A DNA stretch of 64,000 nt from Manihot esculenta (Eukaryota > Streptophyta > Magnoliopsida > Malpighiales > Euphorbiaceae). Position 1 is the stretch's first letter, and each line of letters begins with the position of its first letter. The stretch lies in the NCBI RefSeq assembly GCF_001659605.2, contig NC_035176.2:28886716-28950715 (forward strand), read 5' to 3'. A program made the position numbers and the translations under genes. This document shows, piece after piece, positions 13,346 to 24,267 of this stretch. Under the pieces are notes generated by a model. It had not been told where the DNA came from and ran no database searches. It saw only the letters and a list, made by a program, of their open reading frames with translations.

Positions 13346-13740
13346 TTCTTATCTTCATGCTTTCATCCACATTCTCACCTCTCAGGCTTTTGGTTTTTTT
13401 TTTGACTCGTCCTTTTGTCATTTCTCAATGCTTGGACTTCGTCATCCAACCTGATGTACTTCTGGATTTTGTACTTTTGGGTTTTGTCCATCAAATGTTG
13501 GTATGTAGGGCCTAGGTTCTTGATTAGAGAATCCATGAACTTGACGTCGCGTGTTTCTCTTTTTAATGTTTTACATGCTATCTCATAATTTAATTCCTCT
13601 ACTTGTATTACTTCAGCATTAAACCGTGAGATAAAACTTTTTAAAGACTCGCTCTCTCCTTAGCAGATCTTTCGCAAGTCAGAGAAGAACTTTTTAAGAG
13701 GTATATAAGTAATAAACCTAGATTTAAATAACATGGTAAA
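13346..13740 (-). pseudogene. Retrotransposon gag remnant
   Basis: On the minus strand, fragments such as RETRDVKFMDSLIKNLGPTY and QKYIRLDDE resemble the central part of plant retrotransposon Gag proteins (the pattern FxxSLxKxPPxxxxxLxxRAxxYIxxEE). The frame is broken and only this fragment survives. In place of pol, the downstream sequence is the 70-bp minisatellite. This suggests a non-autonomous derivative, or one whose pol was lost. Family assignment (Ty3-like) is tentative. Confidence 0.5.
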
Positions 13741-13780
13741 TTATCAAAAAATATATTGGCCCATATTCGAATCAGATTTT

Positions 13781-15000
13781 AACAAAATGAACATAATTTA
13801 AATAAATACAAAAAAATAAACATAATGAATATGATTTAATTGAAACACATTTTAACAAAATAAACATAATTTAAATAAATACAAAAAAATAAACATAATG
13901 AATATAATTTAATTGAAACACATTTTAACAAAATGAACATAATTTAAAAAATACAAAAAAAAATAAACATAATGAATATAATTTAACTTCAAAATATATG
14001 CATTACAAAGTTTCCCTCTGTGGTCCCTTTGTGACTAGATACTCTCATATTTTCCTCTTTCTTAAACCTAACTTCTTCTTTCTCCGTTCCCATGGAAGAC
14101 GATCTGCGTCAATTGACTATCGATGAAGAAGTTGTTGTTGTTGTCTCTATTAAGAGCTCTAGAGATATTCTGATCGTCACTTATGATTTATGTATGGTGG
14201 GGATGTTTCTCACATATAATCCAATCAATTTTCAGAATATGCAGACCTCTTTGACAGATTTATGGCGGCAATCCTTGGACAGTTATTGCATTGAAGAATT
14301 TGGTTTCTAGTTACAAGCCGGACATTTTATTTTTAATGGAAACAAAAGCTCTTAGTTCTCGTATGAAATTTTTTCATAGTTTTTTTACATTTTGATGGTT
14401 GCTTCTCAGTCAATAAATAAGGATTGGGAGGAGGCCTTTCATTAATGTGGAAGAGTCATGGGTCTGTTTTTGTGGTTCGCTTTTTTTTAAATTTTATTGA
14501 TTCGGTTGTTTCGGAAGGTAATGTTCAATGGAGGTTTACTAGTTATTATGGGTTTCCGGAATCACAACGACGACATCAGTCTTGGAATCTTATTTGAGCT
14601 TTATCTTGTAGAAGCTCTCTTCCACGGCTTTGTTCGGGAGACTTTAATGATTTATGCTTGAGAGATGAGAAAGAAGGAGGAGTATCTTTGTCAAATTATC
14701 TTATGCAGGGGTTTAGACAGGCAATTGAGGAGTATTTTTGCCAAATTATCTTATGTAAGGGTTTGATTTTGAATGATTGTAAATCTTTGTTAGACTCTAG
14801 AACTGATATTTCTGTTAGATAGATTCGTCGTAATGCTACTCTAGCTGCTCATACTTTGGCTAGAGAATCTATCAGGCATAATCGTCTTTCTGTTTGGGAT
14901 GATATCCCTCTTTGTTTGATAGAATGTTATTAATACAATCAGTAGTTTTGCTTTCGAAAAAAAATGAATATAATTTAATTGAAACACATTTTTACATATA
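13781..15000. repeat. 73-bp tandem repeat, three units, the third split by a LINE
   Basis: Units start at 13781, 13854 and 13927 with aacaaaatgaacataattta-type text and end in gatttaattgaaacacattt. The third unit runs to 13986, is interrupted, and resumes at 14963. The join reads through cleanly if the intervening 976 bp and one copy of a 16-bp duplication are removed. Confidence 0.85.
13987..14962 (+). mobile_element. Internally deleted L1-type LINE with target-site duplication
   Basis: Flanked by a 16-bp direct repeat, aatgaatataatttaa, at 13971-13986 and 14963-14978, with a short A-run before the right copy. The content follows LINE order but is heavily shortened. It has an ORF1 start (MEDDLRQLTIDEE at 14092) and a Zn-free ORF1 piece (NFQNMQTSLTDLWRQ). 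Endonuclease pieces follow (GLGGGLSLMWKSHGS, WRFTSYYGFPESQRRHQSWN, CSGDFNDLCLRDEKEGG). The end is an RNase-H-like tail (NDCKSLLDSRTD, RRNATLAAHTLARES). Reverse transcriptase is missing, and stops and frameshifts occur. It cannot be autonomous. Confidence 0.85.
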
Positions 15001-15014
15001 TATACAATTTACAT

Positions 15015-17187
15015 GTCAATTATGATCACCAGTTCCACAGCCTGGATGTCTCCTCTCATGTGAAATCCGTAAACGACCTTGTTATAGTTCCGGTGGTAGG
15101 AATTGTTAATGATCCAGATCATCTTGTGTCCTCGACGCATTAAGATATGGAGTGCGCACCTCAGCCGTAGATGGATCGGATTGACCAAACAAATCGACAC
15201 TCGTATGTCCATACCACAATTCAGCACTATACCCTGCAAACATATGCTCTGTAGTACCGCTTGACATATAATACTGCCTAGAAGTAGAAGGCTCATGCAT
15301 AAGCTCTAATGGAAATGCAGGAAATATCGATCCTAATAGTGTATATGGTACACCATAAGTACTAGTCATAAATGAAGGGATGCAGTCAATATCGAAGGTC
15401 CCGACGTCCATCCCATGAACTGACTCTGAGAAGGATAAAACTCGGATGTCACATGAGATAAACTCGATGGCATATGAGATGAACTTGGTGCATCTTGATC
15501 ATGCGTGGACTGATGATACTGTATCAGGGGAGGCACTAGATGCACATCCCTCTCAACTCGTGCTGCTTGTGCCTGATCGCTTCTACGACCCCTAGCATGA
15601 CCACAACTCCTACCCTTAGTGCCACGTGAAACTGACTCTGAAATAGGTAGGTCATATGGGTCAGTTGTGCTAGGCGGTGCAGCAAGTGCTGGATGTGGAG
15701 CTGGTACTTGTGTCTGTCGTCTCTCTTTCATTATACAAAAATATATAGATTGTATAAGGTCGCAAATAGCCGCCATGCTCCCAGTGATCGAATTGGTAGT
15801 AATAGCATACATATGTTCAAGACCATCCTCTTGCAATAGATACAAAAAATTGTATTATTTAAAATAACATAAAAATTATAAATTTTTTACCCTTAATCCC
15901 ATTGTCGCTCCTTTAATAGGAATCCAATGTGTGGACACCCTATGATACCACGCCATATACTCCGAATGAAAATGAAGTGGCTTTGTTGCTGGCAGTCCAG
16001 TAATTATTTTTTAATCTCGGGTGTTCCAGTGCGCGATCTAATGTGAATGCACTTCTATCCAATTAGTGTCGCTCTTCCGCAAATCAAAATTATGTAGTGC
16101 AGCAGATTGTAGTGGTTCAACTGGAATATGCTGCTGGAATATACTGTTGCATACCAAACTGTCACATGACACGATCTGGCTGATACCACTCTATAATGTG
16201 AAAGGATACTAGTAGGACAACAGCTCTCCAAATTTCTCGTCCTTCACGATAATATTCGGAGAGCGACTCAATCAGCCTTCAGTGTATGGCTCCCAAATTA
16301 CCTGAAATTAACATTTAAGTGTTATACAAAAATTAATGTAGTATTAAAATATTAATCTTATTCTACAGTATTACCTGCTCGGGTAATCATCGGCGATACT
16401 GTTGTAATACGGTCCCATACCCATATTTAAAGTATGAAAAATGGACCAGCCATCTGCATAATGTCAGGATTTATAGCCTTACACAATTGTCTATACAACC
16501 ATGTCAGACATGCCCTGCACTAGCTATAATTGCCGGCTTCTTTCAGATCGGTCAGCAACGGTAAAAATATGATATTCACACGAGAAGCAGATGTATCACT
16601 GAAAATAGATTCAATGACCCTCATAATATATGTTCGTGCGAACTTCTTTACAACTTTCTCATTAATATCATCCAAAAGTTGACTAAATTTCTCAACTAGC
16701 CAGATCATTTTCAAATAGCATTCTCTTATGGTATTATTAGGTGGAATGACACTTAATAATGCCTCACATGCTGTTGGCTAATGGTGACATAATCGGTCTG
16801 TAACAGCTGCACTATTAACCGGCAGCTCAGTAATTAGCTTCACATCTTGAAGGGTAATGGTCATTTCCCCTTTCAGAAATATAAATGTGTAGGTCTCTGG
16901 TTGCCACCGCTCAACAAGGGTAGTAATTAGGTGTCAATCCAAAGCAAAAAACCTAGACGTATCAAGCTATAAAAACCTATACGCCATAGATGAGGTATAA
17001 TTTACTATGAAATATTGTCCAAATGCAAAATTGTAACCATTCTTTTACAGCCTATCGCTCCAGTTTCTATAGTTTATTGCCATATAATCTCATATCGATG
17101 TTCTAATTGCACATATAGTAAGGATGGGTCATTAAAATCCGGTAAAATATAATCACGAGGGTCACGGCGGTTGCGTCTTTACTCCAT
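15015..17187 (-). pseudogene. Plant mobile domain (PMD, MAIN-like) pseudogene
   Basis: Minus-strand reading recovers the PMD family signature. It starts near 17187 (RRNRRDPRDYILPDFND). Next come LVERWQPETYTFIFLKGEMT and ITLQDVKLITELPVN, then KFARTYIMRVIESIFSDTSA and VNIIFLPLLTDLKEAGNYS. A low-complexity C-terminal half ends in an ERRHPGCGTGDH-type tail near 15020. Stops occur almost from the start codon on, and there is at least one frameshift around 15410, so no functional protein results. PMD proteins occur both as host genes (MAIN/MAIL, silencing and meristem roles) and as passengers of Mutator-like elements. A second, better-preserved PMD at 61198 in this window is clearly transposon-borne, which favours the second origin here. 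Confidence 0.75.
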
Positions 17188-17224
17188 ATCTAATTATACA
17201 GAATAATATACAATAGATCAAATA

Positions 17225-17960
17225 CTATACTAATATACTTTTACTAAATTTATTTTATCCAAAAAAAAAAATTCAATAACCATATTAAATTATTATTTAT
17301 AAATTTTTATCAAAACTTAATCACCATTAATTTTTCTCACTAAATTATAATAAAAAATTTATCACAACACTAATATACTTTTACTAAATTTATTCTATCC
17401 AAAAACCAAAATAAATATTCAATACCATATTATATTATCAATTATAAATTTCTACTACACTTAATCACACTTAATTTTTTTAACTAAATTAAATAAAAAT
17501 TATTAATTCATTCTACCTAATCACATTATATATTTTAAAACTAAATTATCTATCAATATTTATTTTTATCACTAAATCACAATAAAAATTATTTATCATT
17601 ACACTAATATATATATACTAAATTTTTTCTATCCAAAATCACAGTAAATATTCAATCACCATATTACATTATTAATTATAAATTTATAATACACTTAATT
17701 ACACTTATTTTTTTTTACTAAACTAAAAATAAATTATTAATTCATTATAACTAAATCATATTATATATTTTAAAACTAAATTAATTATCAATATTAATTT
17801 TTTTACTGAATAACAATAAAAAATTTAACACTACACTAATATACATTTACTAAATTTATTCTATCAAAATATCACAATATATATTATTAATTCATTCTAT
17901 TCTAAAATTACTATAATTAATATTAAACTAATTTCTTCAACTAAATCATAATTATATAAA
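17225..17960. repeat. AT-rich repeat array upstream of the PMD pseudogene
   Basis: The word actaatatacttttactaaatttattctatcc recurs in variant form near 17231, 17368, 17603 and 17835, with similar following text (aatattcaat.accatatta, ttaatcacacttaattttt). Two intervals are close to 233 bp and one is about 137 bp, as if a unit had lost 96 bp. The position just 5' of a PMD frame parallels the satellite leader of the MULE at 54.9-56.5 kb. Confidence 0.65.
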
Positions 17961-19171
17961 TTTTCAATATATATAATAATAAAAGTTATAATTACATATA
18001 AAATTACAACTCATAATTTTATTTTTATATATCAAACAAAAAATATATATATACACATTTAAAAAATAAATAGTCATGGACAAACCTGTTAAAGAGAGAG
18101 CAAGGTGCTGAAGGAGATGGAGGGAGATGGTGTAAAATGGTGGAGAGGGAGATGATGGAGACGAAGAAGTGTGCTGAGAAAGGAGGTGGAGAGAAAGGAA
18201 GAAATGGGGAAATATGGAAATGGGGAGATGGGAAAGGAGACTTTGGCCGAGGAAGGAGACTTCTCCTTCCCTGCTCGCTCGGGTGGTGCATGCAGGCACT
18301 ACGCAGGCCTGCATGCATGAAAAGTAATAGCTCGTCCAATACTTTAAGTGCTAGATAAAAATGTTCGGCACGAATATATTAAGTATGCTATTACGGGACT
18401 GCTCCTGTGGCAAGAACCTCATTGTTCGACACCAATGATGTCGAATATGCATGTCCGGCATTTATACATATTTCTTTTATACACAGAATTCGAAAATATT
18501 TTCGGATACTGTATGATTTGATAAATAATTTTTTAATCATGTATGATTTGAAAAAAAAGCTTGGGAATTTTCAGGAACTTCAAGATTGTACACTGTTATG
18601 AACAAAATAACTATCTATTGTGCTGCAAGCACAACAATAATGAAAATTTTCTAGTACAATTTCCGGTCGCCATTTTTAACAAGAACTGAAAAAATTCTGA
18701 AAATGTATAGTTCTTGTTTTTTTCCATTGCTTCTGATATACATTTCTTTCTTAAATTGAACTTTAATAACAAACTAGCTACTCCACTGATCAGCATCTTT
18801 CAATTTCCTTCTTTTGTTCATCAGCCAGCAGCTTTCCAGTTTGATCCATCCAGCTCAACTTCTTTCTTCTCTCAGACGACGTGAATTTCACATATCAGCT
18901 GTCTCGTATGCCATCTCCTAATTGTTAATTAACATCAAAATCAACCTTTAGATGTTATATACATAATAAATGTGCTAAAAAATAATGCATAATATGCACA
19001 TCAACCTATTCACCGTTAACTCAAGATACAGTTAAATGAGTTCCGTTAAGGGGGTCCCATTTAATTTTTTATGGAGGATGCTTGTATCTTGGGTCTAAGG
19101 TAAACCGTGTCCGGGTAATTTTTCGTTAGTATCACGGTCAATGAATAACAAACCTGAGTTCGGTTTAGCAT
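17961..19171. other. Intergenic between the PMD pseudogene and the USP kinase
   Basis: No supported gene. About 18100-18270 is a purine-rich tract (gagagggagatgatggagac-like) whose complementary strand gives a meaningless Ser/Pro/His-rich frame. At 18287-18317 lies a perfect 11-bp inverted repeat, tgcatgcaggc / gcctgcatgca, with a 9-nt spacer. The right end should include the 3' UTR of the leftward-transcribed kinase. Confidence 0.45.
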
Positions 19172-22050
19172 CTATGGATGCAAGGCGTTTGAGGAAGAAT
19201 GTGGAAGAGGGCTCACACTACGACTACTACTGCTGTGTCCGTGCCTTCCAAGTTCTTTCAATCTGTTAAGCTCTGGCACTATAACCGTAGCAAGACTTGG
19301 CCTGTCTTTCTTTCTTAGCTCAGCACATTTGAGTGACATTTTAGCAAAGGCTAATGCCTCTTCAACAGGCCAATCCGGCACTGAAGGATCAAGCATCTCT
19401 TCAAATGTTCCTCTTTGAATGGCCCTCCCCACGTGATGTGCAAGACCCATTGGAGGTTTAGCGGTGATGATTTGAAGAAACATAATTCCCAACGAGTATA
19501 TGTCTGATCTTGTTGTCAACCTTCCTGTTTGTTGATACTCAGGATCTATGTAACAAAATGTACCAGCAGCTGAAGTCATGTGATATTGTGTGACACTGTC
19601 AGCTACTGACGGTGGGACTAAGCGTGCCAGGCCAACGTCGCTGATCTTGCTCACGAAGTTCCGGTCCAAGAGGATGTTTGCTGGTTTAAGGTCCCGGTGG
19701 ACTAGCGGCTCCGGCTTTGCTTGGTGGAGGAATAGAAGAGCAGTTGCAATCTCAGAAGCTATCTTGAATCTTTTCCTCCATGAAATTGGATGGGTGTTGT
19801 CTCTTCGAAGCAGCCTGTCTTCCAAGCTGCCATTCTCCATGTATTCATAAACCAAGCATCCGTACTCTGGGCAGGCACCAAGAAGAAGGACCATGTGTGG
19901 ATGTCTTATGCAGCTCAGTACTTCAACCTCCTGTTGGAATTGCTTCTTCCCTTGAGCAGCATCGGGTCTCAAAACCTTGATGGCAACGGGTGTATGATCA
20001 AGCCTGCCTTTGTACACAGGTCCATATCCTCCTTCACCAATTTTATTGGCTAGTGAGAATTTGTCTGTGGCTTCTTCTATCTCTTCAATAGCGTATTTTC
20101 TGTAACGTACGTCATTATGTGCTAAAGCATTCAGAGCACGATTCTTCTCTTCTGACTCTCGTTTGGCTTTCATCTCTGCGTATTTTCTTTTTTGTGCTTC
20201 CATCTCCGCCAGCTTCTGGGCTTTCTCTGCTGCTTCCATAGCAACTTTACATTTGGCCTTTTCCATTTCTGCAATGGCAAGAGCTGCCTCTTCAGAAAGC
20301 CTAGCTTCCTCAAATCTCCGAGCCTCCTCCATTTTCCATTGATGCAGCTCACAAGCCTGGACGCCAGACAATTCAAAATCAAAACTTTTGATCTCTTCCT
20401 ACTTCTCAAAATCTTCAATACATGTTGCTATAATGCAATATTACCTTCTTCTTGGCTGAGAGGGCTTCTTTGCAAGCTGTACTGTACATGTCTATGGTGT
20501 GCTTGAGCTCAAGCTTCAGTCTTCTCATCTCAGATTCTAAGTCCCGCTGCATTTCAGGATTCCATTATGTTACAAATATGATCTGGGTATTTGACAAGAC
20601 AATTAATTTAAATATCACTTACTGCATTTTGTGAAACACCCTCCCTGGGAGACGCCTGAGAACTTTCAGAACTTGGGACTGCAACGTCTAGTGAACCCGG
20701 TACAGAAAAATCAGTTTCTTCATGTGGAGAATCACGACTCGTTGAGATTCTCATTCCTGTCCCTGGAAATGAAACGTCCATGGTGTCAATAAAAAGACTG
20801 GCTGGAGCTCTGCATTTCAACGGCCCTCTCAAGGGATCACTGTTCTTCTCTAAATGAAGCCTTTCTGATCCTGCATTTCTATAATATCCCTTGCCATGCT
20901 TTCCTCTGTAATAAGCAAAAATCACAGTCTAAACATTACAGATTCACCAAAGGAGGAGAAGAAATTTATCAATTTTACATGTAGATCAAAGTTTTCTTAC
21001 CTACTTGCATCCTCATGTTCAAAATAATCAACAGGGTGTGGAGCTGGAAGTGCTAATGGAGATGGTACCTTTGGTGGAATTGGAGGATTAGTAGCAGGCC
21101 TTTGTGCTGTTTTCACAGACATTATCTTTCCTTTAGAAATCACATAAACAGAACAAAAATCTGGTGCAGCTTTAATCAAGCTAGTTGGCACATCTTGGTT
21201 TTTGAATTTTCTGTTCAGACATCCAGAGAAGTGATATACTTAGAGACATCATAATTTCTGAACTTCGTGATCTAACAATTGAAGATTGTTTCAGAGACAA
21301 ACCTGGTAAGAGCATTTCTTGTTGAAGACCCAACAACAATGCTTCCGACATATTGTTTGCTGATATAATCCAGGAGTGCTCTTGCAACATCTGTCTCATC
21401 AAGTACAACCTCCTTTAATTGAACCTGAATTTGAAAATGGATTCTCATGTTAATTCCCAACATTTTAACAATGTTATTACTATTCTGTTCATCTTGCATC
21501 CTTTGTCCTCAGATGTTTTTGAAACCTACTTTGATCAGACAATATTCAACAAAGATCTATTATCCACAAGATCAGATGCATTACAAAGTATAAATTTGTT
21601 ATCCTAATAATAATAATTTTCTTCATCAAAATAACTGTATAAATGATCATAAACTACGAACCCCTTTACGAGCACAATATCCTCGGAAGGGAATGAAAAG
21701 CTGTTGCACCTCGTCCGATTCAGAATCATTTCCATTGGCAGCATCTGTATGAATATCAGAACAGAAAAAAGAAGATAAGATCTTACTCATGACAATAATA
21801 TAAAATGATCAAAGAAATAACGAAGAAGAGAAATTTTATATTTTTTTATTAAAAAAAATAGAAATGAGGGAGGGTACCTACGATAGTGATGGTTCTTGTG
21901 TCGAACATGAACAATAACAATAAGTGGGTTGTTGAACACAAGATGATCAATAGCCCATCGGACAGCATGCTGGCTGTTCTTGTCTTTATCAATGGCTACA
22001 ACGGTAGCATTCATGACTGAAAACGCATCATCAGAAGGGACGAGAGCCAT
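19172..22050 (-). CDS. USP-domain receptor-like cytoplasmic kinase (U-box-kinase family without a U-box)
   Basis: Probable Ser/Thr kinase with an N-terminal universal-stress-protein (adenine-nucleotide alpha-hydrolase-like) domain. Exons on the minus strand: 22050-21882, 21744-21662, 21424-21303, 21210-21001, 20905-20623, 20546-20445, 20356-19172. All are GT-AG and in phase, 2154 nt, 717 aa. The USP domain spans about residues 10-160 ([20 protein letters not shown]). A Ser/Pro-rich linker follows, then a charged coiled coil at about 290-395 ([20 protein letters not shown]). The kinase domain runs from about 415 to 690, with GEGGYG at 430-435, the VAIK lysine at 450 and HRDLKPAN from 543. The metal-binding motif is DVG (563-565) where most kinases have DFG, as is usual in this family. 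The protein stops soon after the kinase domain, so no U-box E3 module is present. The ATG at 22050 was chosen because upstream in-frame text is hydrophobic low-complexity leader. Confidence 0.9.
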
Positions 22051-23884
22051 TTGTGAAACAAAAAGAAAAAGAAAAAAACACCAAGGATTAAGAAATATAT
22101 ATATATATATATTACAATATTTGATGCCAAGAAGTTGGCAAGCATCAACTGCCACCAACTGGGCACCAATCCTTGTGTTTTTTTCCTTTTTCTTTTTGAG
22201 CTACCGAGAAAACAAGGAAGAAGGAAACAAAAATGGAGGCAGGAAGAAGCTAAGACAATTAGCTTAGCTTCTCTCTTCTCCTGTCCAGATGGAGGTGTAG
22301 TCTGAATGTAAATTCCATCAGCAAAACAAAAAACAAACATAAATTTTGTGTCTCACCTCAATTTACTTGTTTTAGCAATTTTGACCAGGCCTTTCTTCAT
22401 CCTTTATATGGTAAATTGTTTCTCTGGTTAGTGTTGAACTTTTGAGCTGCAGGTCAATCCATATCCTCTCATGGCCTTAATCTTAACCCTTGTGGATCAC
22501 AAATGTTCTTATGTCGTTTGGGTTGCTTAACTAAACACTTAAAATTTTTAAAATAGTAATTTATAATACAGTAAAGATCTACAATTCAGTCCATATCATT
22601 TTAATAATAAATAATTTAGTCTTAAAATTTTATTTTATTAATAAAATAATCATTGGTTAAAATTAACTATTATAACAATTTATTCTATTCAATTTTACTT
22701 TTTATAAAAGTTTAGGCTTTTTAATTTTAATAATTTATAATAATTTAATCCTTTTAATTTAGTTTATTGACTAAAAAAATTATAACTTTATAATAAATAT
22801 TAGAGATTTCAAATTTTACTCTTCAATCCTCAATTCTCAATTCCAAAAAAAAAATAAAAAGTATTAGCTTTAAGTAGTAATTTTAAATTAACCCATATAG
22901 CTCATCAAGTGTTATTAATTTTACCATATAAATAAATTAATTAACTTAAATGAAATTTTGATTAAGATTTTAAATTCTTAATTACCTCTAAATGAGATTT
23001 TTTTAAATAAGAGAAAATTAAGTATTTCAATTATATAATTTAAAATTTTTCTATAATTAAAAGTTTAAAATTTTAATTAATAAAGTTATTTATGTAATAA
23101 AAATAATAACCTGTAACATATCGTATAAGTTAATTTAAATCTAGTTAAAATTAATTTAAAAAATTAATATAATTATAACAAATTTGAAAATTAAAATTTT
23201 TTAATATAAAATTAAAAATTAAATTATTTATGTGCTAAAAATAATAACATGTAATATGTTATATTATGTAAGTTAATTTAAATTTAGTTAAAATTAATTT
23301 TAAAAGTTATTATAATTAAAAATTAGAACTTTTCAATTTAAAATTAAAAATTTTGATTATAAACATAAAAAATCATAAAATTATATTTTTTTACTTAATA
23401 AATTTTTTAATTTAATAATTTATAATAATTTAATTTTTATAGTTTTAATCTTTATAATAATTTAATTTTTTTAATTTGAATTAGACTTTTTTTTATTAAC
23501 AGTCAACTAATAATAAAATGAATTGAAAGACTATTCCATTAATAAAATAAAATTTTAAAATAAAATTATTTATTATTCAATAGGGATTAAATTACAAATT
23601 TAATTAAATTTTAAAAACTATATTATAAATTAACCATGATAATTAAATAATTTATTTAGAAAAATTTAGAATTTAATTTAGTCCTTAATTTTACCGGTAA
23701 TAATGACTTAATTTCTGTATTTTAAAAATTAGATATTAGATATTAATTTAGACTAAGAGCTCCAAACTGGAAAACCAGGCCAGAAAAAGGCCCCTCCATT
23801 GTTACCCTAGCCCAGAGGATTCAAAGCGGCAGATATCCAACTATGGATCCGATTATACATCTGTTTATTAGGGTATTGAAGTCA
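22051..23884. other. Kinase promoter side and AT-rich intergenic DNA
   Basis: About 22051-22400 is the likely 5' leader and proximal promoter of the USP kinase. It contains an (AT)n run at about 22097-22112. The rest, to 23760, is a very A/T-rich tract with no gene. A short less AT-rich stretch follows (23760-23880). Confidence 0.45.
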
Positions 23885-24267
23885 GGTGATCCTTATTTTC
23901 GTTAAGTTGGTGGCATCGAATTAATTTAAAATTTTAATTAATTATTTCGATTCGATTTAATTTTAATTAAAAAAAATTAAATCGAACTAATTTGTGATAA
24001 TAATATATTATTTTTAATAATATAGTGAGATTAAATCATATTAAAATTAAAATATTTTAATTAAATTTTAAAATACTAAAAATAAAGTGTAAAAAATAAA
24101 AAATTTATTAAAAATTTAATTTATCAAATTAAATCGAATCAGACCAGTTCAGTTTGATTCAATTTCTTATCAAAATCAATTCAGTTCGATTTTAATAAAT
24201 ATTAAAATTTTAATTTTTAGTTCATTCGGTTCAATTCGATTTTAAATTAAATCGACCGAATACTCAC
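23885..24267 (+). repeat. Dispersed AT-rich foldback/MITE-like element, copy B
   Basis: Shares the copy A architecture: runs of aattcgattt/aaatcgaa words, the internal segment gttcagtttgattcaatttc, then ttagttcattcggttcaatt, and a right end cgaatactcac. The left end is only approximate. No coding capacity. Confidence 0.55.

Noticed and set aside
18025..18339. 104-codon minus-strand frame, Ser/Pro/His/Phe-rich
   Set aside because: It is the complement of a purine-rich low-complexity tract, with no domain, and overlaps another open frame of equal quality.
22011..22340. Upstream starts for the USP kinase
   Set aside because: The added sequence is hydrophobic low-complexity leader that includes an (AT)n run. 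The ATG at 22050 starts just before the USP domain.
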